Notes: a model not told the origin generated them from the letters alone. A stretch of 64,000 nucleotides of DNA from Alphaproteobacteria bacterium (GCA_009995595.1 JAACPE010000002.1:310001-374000), one strand, 5' to 3'; shown: positions 1 through 9,519, numbered from the stretch's first letter. Program-made: numbers and translations.

Positions 1-429
1 GAGTTTTTGGTGCGCGGGGCAAAAACAGCGGCGGCTATTATAGGCGTGCCTGAAGATGTTATTGGCTTGAGTGTGATTGCCGTCGGGACATCTTTGCCAG
101 AGCTTTCAACCTGTATAATTGCAGCAATGAAAAAACAAACGGATATTATTATTGGTAATATTGTTGGATCAAATGTCTTTAATATTTTGATGATTATCGG
201 TCTTACCGCTATCGTAAAACCAATCGATAACACGGCTATTGCCGCCCAAGTTGTTAGCCTTGATATGTGGGTTATGTTTGGTGTGGCGGCTCTGTTTTCT
301 GTGCTTTTACTCACCTATGGGCGCATTAATAAGTTTATCGGCGGTGTTTTTGTCACGGGATATGTTGCCTATATTGGATTGATATATGCCATTTACTTGG
401 CAAAAGATGTTGTGCACTTACCGAGCTAA
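1..429 (+). CDS. CaCA-family Na+/Ca2+ antiporter, C-terminal part
   Basis: This is the 3' end of an integral-membrane cation/Ca2+ exchanger; the reading frame is open to the first base, so the gene begins upstream of the window. Seen: hydrophobic segments and the second alpha-repeat signature, with GTSLPE at fragment residues 29-34 and GNIVGSN at 52-58, the ion-binding motifs of the YrbG/CaCA family. The remaining residues form about three more membrane helices. Family role (known): electrogenic exchange of Na+ (or H+/K+) for Ca2+ across the inner membrane. The exact ion cannot be decided from this fragment. A TerD gene follows 21 nt downstream in the same direction. Confidence 0.9.
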   Translation, partial: EFLVRGAKTAAAIIGVPEDVIGLSVIAVGTSLPELSTCIIAAMKKQTDIIIGNIVGSNVFNILMIIGLTAIVKPIDNTAIAAQVVSLDMWVMFGVAALFSVLLLTYGRINKFIGGVFVTGYVAYIGLIYAIYLAKDVVHLPS

Positions 430-450
430 TAAAAAGGATAAAGACGACCG

Positions 451-1158
451 ATGGATGATGATTTAAACCCTTCCTTGAATGAGCTAGATGATCGATATGA
501 TATGACGCCTGAGGAACAGGCTCAGCTTGAAGAGGAGAAGCTTTTTGCAGTCGCGCAAGTGGGCCCAAAAAATAAAATATCGCGCGGTGATGAAATTAAT
601 ATTACCCATAAAGATCCGACAATGCGCCAAGTTCTGATTGGGCTTGGATGGGATATGAAAAAATTTGAAGCAGAGCCCTTAGACCTAGATGCTAGTGTTT
701 TTCTCCTGAACATTCATGATAAAACCCGTATCGATGAGGACTTTATTTTTTATAATAATTCCCAAGGCGGTGATAATTCTGTGCGCCATTTAGGCGATAA
801 CAGAACGGGCGCTGGGGATGGAGATGATGAGCAAATCCTTATAGATCTCAATACAATACCGCTTGATGTTGCCACGATTATTTTTGTCCTGTCTATCTAT
901 GATGAAGAATATCAAAATCCTGATTTTTCAATGGTAAAAAATGTTTACTTCCGTGTGGTTAATCAAGACCGTGATCACGAGCTTTTTCGTTATGAGCTCG
1001 AAGAAGAACTCAACGGAAATGCGGGTCTTATTATTGCCCGTATGGAACGTATTGGGGGGGAGTGGCTTTTCCGTGCTATAGGTGAAACCGTAGAAGGCGG
1101 TCTAAGTCAGATAGCAAGAAATTACGATATTATTGTGGCGGAGGATGTTGTTCGTTAA
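451..1158 (+). CDS. TerD-family Ca2+-binding stress protein
   Basis: A 235-residue TerD-domain protein. Seen: an acidic N-terminal extension of about 40 residues, then the TerD beta-sandwich with LDLDAS (77-82) and the acidic Ca2+-binding stretch HLGDNRTGAGDGDDE (113-127). Family knowledge: TerD/TerE/CAB proteins are cytoplasmic or membrane-peripheral Ca2+ binders linked to tellurite and envelope stress, normally in clusters with TerC. Here it stands alone, directly behind a putative Ca2+ antiporter, which suggests a Ca2+-related role rather than a tellurite operon (inference). The N-terminal acidic extension is unusual for the family. Confidence 0.88.
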   Translation: MDDDLNPSLNELDDRYDMTPEEQAQLEEEKLFAVAQVGPKNKISRGDEINITHKDPTMRQVLIGLGWDMKKFEAEPLDLDASVFLLNIHDKTRIDEDFIFYNNSQGGDNSVRHLGDNRTGAGDGDDEQILIDLNTIPLDVATIIFVLSIYDEEYQNPDFSMVKNVYFRVVNQDRDHELFRYELEEELNGNAGLIIARMERIGGEWLFRAIGETVEGGLSQIARNYDIIVAEDVVR

Positions 1159-1164
1159 TGTCTT

Positions 1165-1698
1165 TTAACGACCCATGCCGCCCTTCATCCCTAAGGCGGG
1201 ATTTGTTTTTACTTTGGGTGATTTGTTTGAACCACCTGTTGACCGACCGCCAAACTTCTCAGTCCCTTTCATTTCACGTGCAAGAAGATCGTCAATATCG
1301 GGAATGTTACCCATGACTAGTTCTTGGACACAGGCCCGGAAAAAATTGCAGCTTTTTCCCTCCCAATCGTACCCTGTATTATTAACGGCATCATTTCTGA
1401 TTTTTACATCAAGAACATCCCATTTGCTCGCCGTAGATGGGCGTGCCCAAAGCCAAAAAATCTGTTCTATTGGTTTTTCATCACCTTGGGGTGAATTGCG
1501 GAGAAATTGCATTTCCGCTTCAATTTCATCGGCGTCATTATTCATGCGCACTTCGGCGCTACAGGTGATACCCTTTTCATCGTCATAAGCAGACCACGGA
1601 GATGTCTCGTAAGCCGATAATTCATAGCCGACCCCTAAAGCATCCATTAATTCTTTGAAAGTAACTCTCATAACATTATTATACGGGAAAAATCCCAT
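1165..1698 (-). CDS. Conserved-looking hypothetical protein
   Basis: I do not recognise this 177-residue protein. Seen: no signal peptide or membrane helix; a mixed, acidic N-terminal two thirds rich in Trp (WSAYDD, FWLWARP, YDWEGKSC) with two Cys, then a glycine/serine/lysine-rich basic tail of about 30 residues that is probably disordered. The ATG at 1698 lies 6 nt past the xseA stop, and the TAGGG around that stop could act as ribosome-binding site, so it is probably cotranscribed with xseA; an alternative start is the Met at 1671. Convergent with terD, 6 nt apart. Function unknown. Confidence 0.7.
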   Translation of the reverse strand: MGFFPYNNVMRVTFKELMDALGVGYELSAYETSPWSAYDDEKGITCSAEVRMNNDADEIEAEMQFLRNSPQGDEKPIEQIFWLWARPSTASKWDVLDVKIRNDAVNNTGYDWEGKSCNFFRACVQELVMGNIPDIDDLLAREMKGTEKFGGRSTGGSNKSPKVKTNPALGMKGGMGR

Positions 1699-1704
1699 AA
1701 AACC

Positions 1705-3108
1705 CTAGTTTTTTGCTATTTCTTGCACTTTTACGGCTAAATTATCATCTTTATCAAACAAGATTGTCAGATTTTGACCCATGTGTACGTCTTTTGACGC
1801 TTTTATGATAGCTTTATTCTCATCCATGACAACGCTATAGCCGCGTTTAAGCACAGATTTAAACGATAGGCTCTCTAGCATACGGTTTAAACCATCCATA
1901 GATGTCTGTTTGTCTTTTAATAAGCGCGGCGCGGTTTTGATGAGGCGCTCTGATTGATATTGCACTAATTGGGCTGCGGATTTTATACGATCGGAAGGGC
2001 TTTTGAGTCTGCCAAAAAGGCGCGCCGCCTGATTGTCTTTCACCGCCACATTTTGCCGCAGAGCGTTATTCAGCTTATCGCCTAAATGGTCGATAGCCTG
2101 CACTTTGGTATCTAAAATTTGCGACGGTTTACCGAGCTTGGCAATTTGGGTTTCAAGAATATTTTGGCGATTATTTATGATACGCCCGACAGCGCCGATG
2201 AGGCGGTTTTGATCTTCATTTATTTGTGCCATCAGGTCGATGCGCCGTGGCACCGCCATTTCAGCAGCTCCCGTTGGTGTAGGGGCGCGAAGATCGCAGG
2301 CATAATCAATCAGCGTTGTGTCAGTTTCATGCCCAACAGCCGAAATAATTGGAATGACCGAATTAGCCGCCGCGCGAACAACGATTTCTTCGTTAAACGC
2401 CATGAGGTCTTCGAGTGAACCACCGCCGCGGGCTACAATTAATAAATCGGGGCGGGGAAGACTTAACCCATCGAAATTATTAAAGCCCTCAATCGCCCGT
2501 GCGATTTGTTGGGCTGCGCCCTCCCCTTGGACGCTGACGGGCCAGAGCAATACATGGCGCGGAAAGCGGTCTTTCAGGCGGTGCATGATGTCTTGGATAA
2601 CGGCGCCCGTTGGTGATGTAATAACGCCGATGGTTTGGGGTAAAAACGGCAGACGTTTTTTTCGCGCCGCATCAAATAACCCTTCAGCCGCTAATTTTTT
2701 ACGCCGATCTTCAAGCATCTTTAAAAGCGCGCCTTCGCCAGCGATTTCCATCGAATCAATAATGATTTGATAGCGTGAGCTTTTAGGATAGCTCGACACT
2801 TTTCCCGTCACGATAACGTCCATGCCCTCTTCGGGCTTCATGGACAGTTTACTCATTGTTCCGCGCCAACAGATGATATTGATATTGGCGTTTTCGTCCT
2901 TAATATCACCATATAAATGACCAGAGCCAGCAAGTTTTAGCCCCTGTAGCTCCCCGCGTATACGAATGCGGCCATAGGTTTCTTCGAGCGTGCGTTTAAG
3001 AGAATTAGCAAGCTCAGATACGCTCATTTCTGGTACATTGCTGTGCATCTTTTGGGCAGGCTCTGTTGATGCTTTGGCGCTGTGTGTGAATAAATCTTCT
3101 GTGCTCAT
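1705..3108 (-). CDS. xseA: Exodeoxyribonuclease VII large subunit
   Basis: Catalytic subunit of exonuclease VII, which with several XseB subunits degrades single-stranded DNA to short oligonucleotides in repair. Seen: N-terminal OB-fold (about residues 25-115) containing IRGELQG and GHLYGDIKD, the catalytic domain with GVITSPTGAVIQDI, ARGGGSLEDLMAFNEE and SAVGHETD, then a long helical segment and a C-terminal RGYSVV motif, all typical. I chose the ATG at 3108 (467 residues); an in-frame TTG at 3144 would add 12 residues. The small subunit xseB is not in the window. The hypothetical gene that follows starts 6 nt past the stop. Confidence 0.95.
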   Translation of the reverse strand: MSTEDLFTHSAKASTEPAQKMHSNVPEMSVSELANSLKRTLEETYGRIRIRGELQGLKLAGSGHLYGDIKDENANINIICWRGTMSKLSMKPEEGMDVIVTGKVSSYPKSSRYQIIIDSMEIAGEGALLKMLEDRRKKLAAEGLFDAARKKRLPFLPQTIGVITSPTGAVIQDIMHRLKDRFPRHVLLWPVSVQGEGAAQQIARAIEGFNNFDGLSLPRPDLLIVARGGGSLEDLMAFNEEIVVRAAANSVIPIISAVGHETDTTLIDYACDLRAPTPTGAAEMAVPRRIDLMAQINEDQNRLIGAVGRIINNRQNILETQIAKLGKPSQILDTKVQAIDHLGDKLNNALRQNVAVKDNQAARLFGRLKSPSDRIKSAAQLVQYQSERLIKTAPRLLKDKQTSMDGLNRMLESLSFKSVLKRGYSVVMDENKAIIKASKDVHMGQNLTILFDKDDNLAVKVQEIAKN

Positions 3109-3224
3109 GGGGATAATGGTATAGTTTTGGTCATCAGATAACAATACTGATCACAGTGTAAATTATCTGAAAAATTCAATAAGTCGCGTTTATCTTAAAA
3201 ACATCTTATGCAGCGAAGATTAAA

Positions 3225-6200
3225 ATGACTAAATCCTATTTAAGCCTTTTAGGCGAAACAGAAACGCATTGCGTCCAATCAATGCTTGATACGATCCAAT
3301 GGTCCAACAGTGATGCGGCGGCAATTGAGCAAGTTTCAGTTGAGTATATAGAGCGCATTAGAAAAACGCGCCGCAAAACAGGAAGTCTTGAATCTTTTTT
3401 TGAACAATATGGCTTGAATACCCAAGAGGGTTTGGCGCTTATGGCGCTTTCCGAAGCGTTGCTTCGTATTCCTGATTCCGAGACGGCGAATGCTCTTATT
3501 CGTGATAAAGTTTCGGGTACGGACTGGCTTAAAAATATTGGTGATAAAAAAGATTGGATGACACGCGCTGCTGGTCTTGGTCTTAAAATTACAAGCGGCA
3601 CGATGAACAGCTTGTTTTCTAAAATGGGTCAGCCTGTTATTCGTGAAGCGATGATGCGGGCCATGCAAATGATGGGTCAGCAATTTGTGATTGGTGAAGA
3701 TCTTAAAGATGCCGCCAAAACAGCTATCAAATTAGAAGAGCAAGGGTATCGTCTATCTTATGATGTGTTGGGTGAAGGCGCCCGCACAATGGAAGATGCA
3801 CAGCGTTATTTTAATGGATATCGCGAGACGCTTCAGGGGCTTATTGCCTCCATGCCTGAGCAAGATTTTGAAAAACAAAAGCCGGGAATTTCAGTCAAGC
3901 TCTCTGCGCTTCATCCGCGTTTTGAGTATGCGCAAAAAGCAATATGCGTTCCCTATCTAATCGATAAAATTTTTCAGCTTTGTATCATGGCGGCAAGTGC
4001 AGGCGTAACGCTGACTGTTGATGCTGAAGAAGTATCACGCTTAAGTATTACACTTGACGTTGTTGAAGGGGTCTGTGAAAAGCTGTCGCATGAGCGCGGT
4101 ATTAATGAGTGGCCTGGGTTTGGTTTAGCGGTACAAGCCTATCAAAAATGCGCACTTGATGTTATCGATCATATTCTTGTTTTAAGTAAAAAATATAAAC
4201 GCAAAATCCAAGTGCGCCTTGTGAAGGGAGCCTATTGGGATAGTGAGATCAAACACGCTCAAGAGCTTGGCCTATCAGGCTTTCCTGTTTATACGCGTAA
4301 AACGAATACAGATGTTTCGTATATTTTATGCGCGCAAAAGATGCTCAATAACCGTGAGCATCTTTATCCGATGTTTGGGACGCATAATGCCCATACGGTG
4401 GCAAGTATTTTGCATTTTGCAGGAATGGGCGATCAAAAGATTAAAGGGTATGAATTTCAAAAACTTTATGGCATGGGGGACGCCCTTTATGCGCAGGTCA
4501 AAGAAGATCATGCTGTGCTTGTGACCTCTTATGCACCGATTGGGAATTACGCTGATTTATTGCCGTATCTTGTGCGGCGTATGTTAGAAAATGGAGCAAA
4601 TTCGTCGTTTGTTAATAAGCTTTACAATAAAGAGTTTGCGCCTGAGGCAATTGCTATTGATCCGGTCAAACAGTCCCGTGAAAACGCGTTAAAATCACAT
4701 CCCAACATAAAAATGCCGTCTCATTTATTTGGCGATAAACGTCTTAATTCAAAGGGAATTGATCTGTCGAATGAAAACGAAGTAGAAAAACTTTTAGCTG
4801 ATATCGCGAAATTTAACGATCGGAAATATGATGCTTTTCCTCTCATAGAAAGCACAATCCATAAAACCAATCAGGTTGAAAAAGTATATTCCCCAATTGA
4901 TACCAACATGCATTTGGGCGGGGTTCATTTTACAACAACAGATTTGATTGATAAGGCTTTTGCATCTGCCAAGCAGGGCCATGCGCTTTGGTCTAAAATA
5001 TCAGTCACAGATCGCGCGGCGGTTATGACCAAGCTTGCTATTCGTCTTGAGCAAAACACGGCAGAGCTTGCAGGCTTGCTTATTCGAGAGGGTGGAAAAA
5101 CGATCCCAGATGCGATTGGTGAAGTGCGTGAAGCGGTTGATTTTTGCCGTTATTATGCGCGGCGTGGCATTCTTGATTTTGCCGAAGAAGGCATGATTCT
5201 TCCAAGCCCAACAGGTGAAGAAAATATTTATAAGATGCAAAGCCGCGGTGTTTTTGTCTGTATCAGTCCATGGAATTTTCCGCTGGCTATATTCTTAGGG
5301 CAAATCACAGCGGCCTTGATGGCAGGCAATAGTGTTATCGCCAAACCTGCAGAACAAACAAGCTTGATTGGTATGCTTGCTATTCGGCTTTTATTTCAGG
5401 CGGGCTTGCCGCCCAATGTCATTACATACTTGCCTGGCGATGGCAATATTGGCGCTGCGTTGGTTGACCACAAAGATGTTGCTGGCGTTGCTTTTACAGG
5501 CTCCACCGATGTTGCAAAATCAATTCAAGGGACGCTTGCAAATAATAAAGGCCCAATTGTACCGCTCATTGCCGAAACAGGGGGGCAAAACGCAATTATT
5601 GCAGATTCGTCTGCCCTTACCGAGCAGTTGGTTGATGATGTCATTTTGAGCGCCTTTGGCTCTGCTGGGCAGAGATGTTCAGCAGCGCGTATTTTATTCA
5701 TCCAAGACGATGTGGCGGATAAGACAATCAAAATGTTACGAGGGGCAATGGCTCTGCTGAAAATAGGGCATCCCGCCCAGCTTTCAACGGATATAGGCCC
5801 TGTCATTGATATGGAGGCCAAAGCCGCGCTTCAACATCACAAAACGAGGCTGAAAGGGTTTGGTAAAGAAATTGAGACTGTGGCACTAGAGGAAACATTG
5901 TCGAATGAGGGTACGTATTTTGCGCCTATAGCGTATGAAATTGATAGTATAGAGCATCTTGAAAAAGAGGTTTTTGGCCCTGTTTTGCATGTTGTGCGTT
6001 ATAAAGCAGGTGATATTGATGCCGTGATAGATCAAATTAATGCGCTCGGCTATGGGCTTACATTTGGAGTTCACAGCCGTATTCAGAGCTTTATTGATAA
6101 AGTAACTAGGCGCGTACGCGCGGGTAATGTGTACGTAAATCGCGGGATAATTGGCGCCGTTGTTGGTGCGCAGCCCTTTGGTGGGCAAGGGCTTTCTGGT

Positions 6201-6317
6201 ACAGGGCCTAAAGCTGGTGGGCCGCGTTATCTTCATGCCTTTGGCGTAGAGCAGGTGATTAGCACGGATACAACGGCGGCAGGGGGGAATGCCTCCCTTG
6301 TCATGCTCGATGAATAA
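3225..6317 (+). CDS. putA: Bifunctional proline dehydrogenase / P5C dehydrogenase
   Basis: Oxidises proline to glutamate in two steps: an FAD-dependent proline dehydrogenase passes electrons to quinone, and an NAD+-dependent dehydrogenase oxidises glutamate semialdehyde. Seen: 1030 residues; PRODH barrel about 60-480 (VKGAYWDSEIKHAQ, GTHNAHTV), then the aldehyde dehydrogenase domain about 520-1015 with SPWNFPLAIF, FTGSTDVAK, the general base in AETGGQNA and the nucleophilic Cys in GSAGQRCSA. There is no N-terminal ribbon-helix-helix domain, so unlike E. coli PutA it should not repress its own gene. Length fits the minimalist PutA class plus a short tail. The product glutamate could feed the NAD-GDH at 35496-40304. 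Confidence 0.97.
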   Translation: MTKSYLSLLGETETHCVQSMLDTIQWSNSDAAAIEQVSVEYIERIRKTRRKTGSLESFFEQYGLNTQEGLALMALSEALLRIPDSETANALIRDKVSGTDWLKNIGDKKDWMTRAAGLGLKITSGTMNSLFSKMGQPVIREAMMRAMQMMGQQFVIGEDLKDAAKTAIKLEEQGYRLSYDVLGEGARTMEDAQRYFNGYRETLQGLIASMPEQDFEKQKPGISVKLSALHPRFEYAQKAICVPYLIDKIFQLCIMAASAGVTLTVDAEEVSRLSITLDVVEGVCEKLSHERGINEWPGFGLAVQAYQKCALDVIDHILVLSKKYKRKIQVRLVKGAYWDSEIKHAQELGLSGFPVYTRKTNTDVSYILCAQKMLNNREHLYPMFGTHNAHTVASILHFAGMGDQKIKGYEFQKLYGMGDALYAQVKEDHAVLVTSYAPIGNYADLLPYLVRRMLENGANSSFVNKLYNKEFAPEAIAIDPVKQSRENALKSHPNIKMPSHLFGDKRLNSKGIDLSNENEVEKLLADIAKFNDRKYDAFPLIESTIHKTNQVEKVYSPIDTNMHLGGVHFTTTDLIDKAFASAKQGHALWSKISVTDRAAVMTKLAIRLEQNTAELAGLLIREGGKTIPDAIGEVREAVDFCRYYARRGILDFAEEGMILPSPTGEENIYKMQSRGVFVCISPWNFPLAIFLGQITAALMAGNSVIAKPAEQTSLIGMLAIRLLFQAGLPPNVITYLPGDGNIGAALVDHKDVAGVAFTGSTDVAKSIQGTLANNKGPIVPLIAETGGQNAIIADSSALTEQLVDDVILSAFGSAGQRCSAARILFIQDDVADKTIKMLRGAMALLKIGHPAQLSTDIGPVIDMEAKAALQHHKTRLKGFGKEIETVALEETLSNEGTYFAPIAYEIDSIEHLEKEVFGPVLHVVRYKAGDIDAVIDQINALGYGLTFGVHSRIQSFIDKVTRRVRAGNVYVNRGIIGAVVGAQPFGGQGLSGTGPKAGGPRYLHAFGVEQVISTDTTAAGGNASLVMLDE

Positions 6318-6363
6318 GTTATAGTGCCTTCTTTGTTAAATGGTTATCGGTAAAAAGGTAGAT

Positions 6364-7659
6364 ATGAAAATTTTATTGGTTGGATCAGGGGGGCGCGAAC
6401 ATGCCCTCGCATGGGCGATTGCAAAATCGCCGCGCTGTTCAAAACTTTATTGTGCTCCTGGTAATGCAGGCATCGAGGATCAGGCAGAGTTGGTTGATAT
6501 TGGCGCAGAAGATATAAAGCGCCTTGTCGCTTTTGCGAAATCGAATGCTATTGATTTTGTTGTCGTTGGCCCAGAAGCGCCGCTCGTTGATGGGCTTGTT
6601 GATGCCCTTCAAAAAGAAGATATTCCAGCGTTTGGCCCAAAAGCAAACGCAGCGATTCTTGAGGGGTCAAAAGGGTTTATGAAAGACCTTTGTGCAAAAT
6701 ACAATATTCCGACTGCCAAATATGGACGCTTTCATAATTTAGATAAAGCAACGGCGTTTGTTCATGAACTTGGCGCGCCAATCGTGATTAAAGCCGATGG
6801 TCTTGCCGCAGGTAAAGGTGTTATTATTGCACAAACAATCGATGAAGCTATTGAAGCCATTGAAGATATGCTGTCAGGGCACGCTTTTGGACTGGCCGGC
6901 AGTGAGCTTGTTATCGAAGAATTTATGGATGGAGAGGAGCTCAGTTATTTTGCCATTGCAGATGGTAAAACATTTATCCCTTTTGCCTCTGCACAAGATC
7001 ATAAGCGTGTTTTTGATGGTGATAAAGGTCCAAATACGGGCGGCATGGGCGCGTATTCTCCCGCCCATTTTATGACGCCAGAACTTGAAGAAAAAATCAT
7101 TGAAACTATCATTAAGCCTACAGTTGCAGGGATGGAAGCCGAAGGGTGTCCGTTTGCTGGTGTGCTTTATGCGGGTTTGATGGTCGTTGATGGCACGCCT
7201 AAGCTTATTGAATATAATGCCCGTTTTGGTGACCCAGAAACACAGCCGATTTTGATGCGCCTTCAAAGCGATATTGTAGATGTTCTTTACGCGTCCGCAA
7301 CGCAAACGCTTGATACACTTGCGTCCTTAAAATGGTCTGATGATGCAACGCTTTGTGTTGTGATGGCGGCAAATGGTTATCCGGGTGCGTATGAAAAAGG
7401 AACACCGATAAGCGGATTGAATGCCCTGAATGACATGGATGATGTTCGTTTATTTCACGCTGGCACGTTAAAAGATAATAGTGGCGCTGTGGTGAATGTT
7501 GGCGGCCGTGTGCTCAATATAGTAGGTAAGGCCCCAACAATTGAGATGGCGCAAAAACGTGCTTATGAAGGGGTATCCAAAATTGATTGGCCTGATGGTT
7601 TTTGCCGTAGCGACATTGGATGGCGCGCAGTTAAAGCATTAAAAGAAAAAGCAGTATAA
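6364..7659 (+). CDS. purD: Phosphoribosylamine-glycine ligase
   Basis: Second step of purine synthesis: ATP-dependent joining of glycine to 5-phosphoribosylamine to give GAR. Seen: 431 residues starting [17 protein letters not shown]-grasp domain with the glycine-rich loop [11 protein letters not shown], the substrate segment [19 protein letters not shown] and metal ligands in [13 protein letters not shown] chose the ATG at 6364, preceded by AAGGTAG, over an upstream in-frame ATG at 6340, because the PurD N-terminus matches from there. It stands alone 46 nt behind putA, and its 3' end converges with tadA 4 nt away. Confidence 0.97.
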   Translation: MKILLVGSGGREHALAWAIAKSPRCSKLYCAPGNAGIEDQAELVDIGAEDIKRLVAFAKSNAIDFVVVGPEAPLVDGLVDALQKEDIPAFGPKANAAILEGSKGFMKDLCAKYNIPTAKYGRFHNLDKATAFVHELGAPIVIKADGLAAGKGVIIAQTIDEAIEAIEDMLSGHAFGLAGSELVIEEFMDGEELSYFAIADGKTFIPFASAQDHKRVFDGDKGPNTGGMGAYSPAHFMTPELEEKIIETIIKPTVAGMEAEGCPFAGVLYAGLMVVDGTPKLIEYNARFGDPETQPILMRLQSDIVDVLYASATQTLDTLASLKWSDDATLCVVMAANGYPGAYEKGTPISGLNALNDMDDVRLFHAGTLKDNSGAVVNVGGRVLNIVGKAPTIEMAQKRAYEGVSKIDWPDGFCRSDIGWRAVKALKEKAV

Positions 7660-7663
7660 TAAA

Positions 7664-8137
7664 TTATCGACGTTTTTTGAAAAATTCTTTCAACAACGCG
7701 CTTGAGTGTTCGGCCATAAGGCCGTGCTGTGTTTCTATTTTATGATGGCATGTGGGTTGATCAAAAAATTTTGCGCCATGTAAAACGCCGCCGCCTTTGG
7801 CGTCAATTGCCCCGATAACAATTTTTTCAATTCGTGCAAAGGCAATCGCAGCCGCGCACATGGTGCAAGGCTCTAAAGTTACATAAAGTGTTGTGTTCGG
7901 AATACGCTGGCTATGCGCGGCGCTACAGGCGCGGCGGATACATAAAATTTCGGCGTGGGCGGTCGGGTCATGGCGCTCAATCGTTTCATTGCCCGCAATA
8001 CTGAGGATGTTGCCTGTTAAATTATCAACCAAAACAGCGCCAATTGGTACTTCCTCACGTTTTGCGGCCTGCTTGGCCTGCAATAGCGCTTGCTCCATGA
8101 AGAATTCAGGCGTGCAATAGGACGAATTATCTGTCAT
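7664..8137 (-). CDS. tadA: tRNA(adenosine-34) deaminase
   Basis: Converts the wobble adenosine of tRNA-Arg(ACG) to inosine. Seen: the cytidine/adenosine-deaminase fold with zinc ligands H61, C91 and C94, proton-shuttling E63 (HAEI and PCTMC motifs) and PIGAVLVD near residue 31. Length of 157 is normal. The motif layout (family knowledge) separates it from free nucleobase deaminases such as guanine deaminase, although that alternative cannot be fully excluded by eye. It is divergent from the pseudouridine synthase gene, whose ATG is only 11 nt away, so the two promoters must overlap the opposite gene's 5' end. Confidence 0.92.
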   Translation of the reverse strand: MTDNSSYCTPEFFMEQALLQAKQAAKREEVPIGAVLVDNLTGNILSIAGNETIERHDPTAHAEILCIRRACSAAHSQRIPNTTLYVTLEPCTMCAAAIAFARIEKIVIGAIDAKGGGVLHGAKFFDQPTCHHKIETQHGLMAEHSSALLKEFFKKRR

Positions 8138-8148
8138 AAGATGTCATA

Positions 8149-8940
8149 ATGGATAAATTAGATAAAAGTAAAGCGTCTTCATCATCAAACAAAAATGAGG
8201 AGACTTCTAAAAAAGAACGAATCGCGAAAGTTATGGCGCGTGCGGGCCTTTGCTCACGCCGTGATGCCGAAAAGTGGATTGAATCAGGGAGCGTTGAAGT
8301 GAACGGGAATGTGCTTGTGACACCCGCGCATACTGTCGGGCCAGAGGACAAGATTGTCGTAGATGGCAAGATTTTGCCAACACACGAGCGTACGCGTTTG
8401 TTTTTATACCACAAGCCAGCGGGATTGGTAACAACACGCCGTGATGAACAAGGGCGGACCACCATATTTGATAAATTCCCAGCAGAATTTCCGCGTACGG
8501 TAAGCGTAGGGCGTCTTGATATTAATACGGAGGGCTTATTGCTTTTGACCAATGATGGTGAGCTGTCGCGTTATCTGGAGCTGCCGCAAACAGGCATTAG
8601 TCGTACGTACCGCGTTCGTGTCCATGGTAAGGTCTATCAAGACCGTCTTGATAACCTTAAAAAAGGGATACGATATGATGGTGTACGTTATGGGTCGATT
8701 GATGCCCGTCTTGATGAGGGTGAAAAAAAAGAGGGCTCTAACGCTTGGCTGAATGTCACCTTGCGTGAAGGCAAAAATCGTGAAGTTCGTAAAGTGATGG
8801 ACGCAGTTGGTTTAACGGTAAATCGTCTTATCCGCACGAGTTATGGCCCGTTTCACCTTGGAAATTTAGACCGCGGGGCGATTTTAGAGGTAAAATATAG
8901 CCAGCTTATCTCTATGCTCCCAGAGTATTTTAAAAAATAA
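8149..8940 (+). CDS. rluB: Ribosomal large-subunit pseudouridine synthase (RluB/RsuA family)
   Basis: Isomerises a uridine in rRNA; the RluB subgroup modifies 23S position 2605. Seen: lysine/serine-rich leader (1-23), S4 RNA-binding domain (about 24-70, ARAGLCSRRDAE), then the catalytic domain with GRLDINTEGLLLLTNDG holding the nucleophile D124, and the C-terminal LREGKNREVRKVM motif. 263 residues. The RluB assignment within the family rests on general similarity only; RluE/RluF/RsuA-like targets remain possible. It forms an rRNA-modification pair with rsmD, which starts 9 nt downstream. Confidence 0.9.
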   Translation: MDKLDKSKASSSSNKNEETSKKERIAKVMARAGLCSRRDAEKWIESGSVEVNGNVLVTPAHTVGPEDKIVVDGKILPTHERTRLFLYHKPAGLVTTRRDEQGRTTIFDKFPAEFPRTVSVGRLDINTEGLLLLTNDGELSRYLELPQTGISRTYRVRVHGKVYQDRLDNLKKGIRYDGVRYGSIDARLDEGEKKEGSNAWLNVTLREGKNREVRKVMDAVGLTVNRLIRTSYGPFHLGNLDRGAILEVKYSQLISMLPEYFKK

Positions 8941-8949
8941 GAGAATTTT

Positions 8950-9519
8950 ATGCGTATCACAGGCGGTATTTATAGATCACTTAAAATAAATACGCCCAAA
9001 AATGATGCTGTACGCCCGACAAGTGATAAAGTGCGCCAAGCGCTCTTTAATATGCTCAATTCTAGGGGTGTTGTACGTGATGCAATTGTTATTGATGGAT
9101 TTTGTGGGACGGGCGCGTTGGGGTTAGAGGCGCTATCCCAAGGCGCATTATATTGTATTTTTATAGATCAGGCGAAGCCTTCGATTGACTTAACGCGTCA
9201 AAATATAGCGTCATTAGACGTACAATCTCAATCAATCGTTTTGATGCAAGATAGCACGAAGTTAAAACAGCGCGGCGATGACATCCCCAAAGCAAGTCTT
9301 GTATTCCTTGACCCCCCTTATAAAAAGGGCTTGGTTGAGATGTGTTTAAGGACTCTCCAAGCAGGGGACTGGCTAGATACGGATGCCTTTATTGTTATTG
9401 AAATGGCCAAGGATGAGGTGCTGAATTACCCAATTTTTATACAAGAATCCAAAAAAACATACGGCGATACGCAAATTATTTTGGGGCGTTTAAAACCCGC
9501 CGAAATAGATAAAGTATAA
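8950..9519 (+). CDS. rsmD: 16S rRNA (guanine-966-N2)-methyltransferase
   Basis: SAM-dependent methylation of G966 in 16S rRNA during small-subunit assembly. Seen: 189 residues; N-terminal MRITGGIYRS and RPTSDKVRQALFNML, SAM-binding motif DGFCGTGALGLEAL from residue 49, and the catalytic DPPY at 121-124. These are diagnostic for the RsmD family. It is probably cotranscribed with rluB, 9 nt upstream. Its last 30 nt overlap the convergent uppP gene on the other strand. Confidence 0.95.
   Translation: MRITGGIYRSLKINTPKNDAVRPTSDKVRQALFNMLNSRGVVRDAIVIDGFCGTGALGLEALSQGALYCIFIDQAKPSIDLTRQNIASLDVQSQSIVLMQDSTKLKQRGDDIPKASLVFLDPPYKKGLVEMCLRTLQAGDWLDTDAFIVIEMAKDEVLNYPIFIQESKKTYGDTQIILGRLKPAEIDKV

Noticed and set aside
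1175-1588. Long plus-strand open frame opposite the hypothetical gene
   Set aside because: Shadow frame of the minus-strand gene: Arg/Ser-rich composition, no recognisable domain and no start signal.
2318-2770. Plus-strand open frame of 150 codons inside xseA
   Set aside because: Antisense shadow of strongly conserved xseA codons; translation shows no protein-like pattern.
6874-7305. Minus-strand open frame of 143 codons inside purD
   Set aside because: Antisense shadow; composition is His/Lys/Arg-biased and the sense frame is a conserved enzyme.
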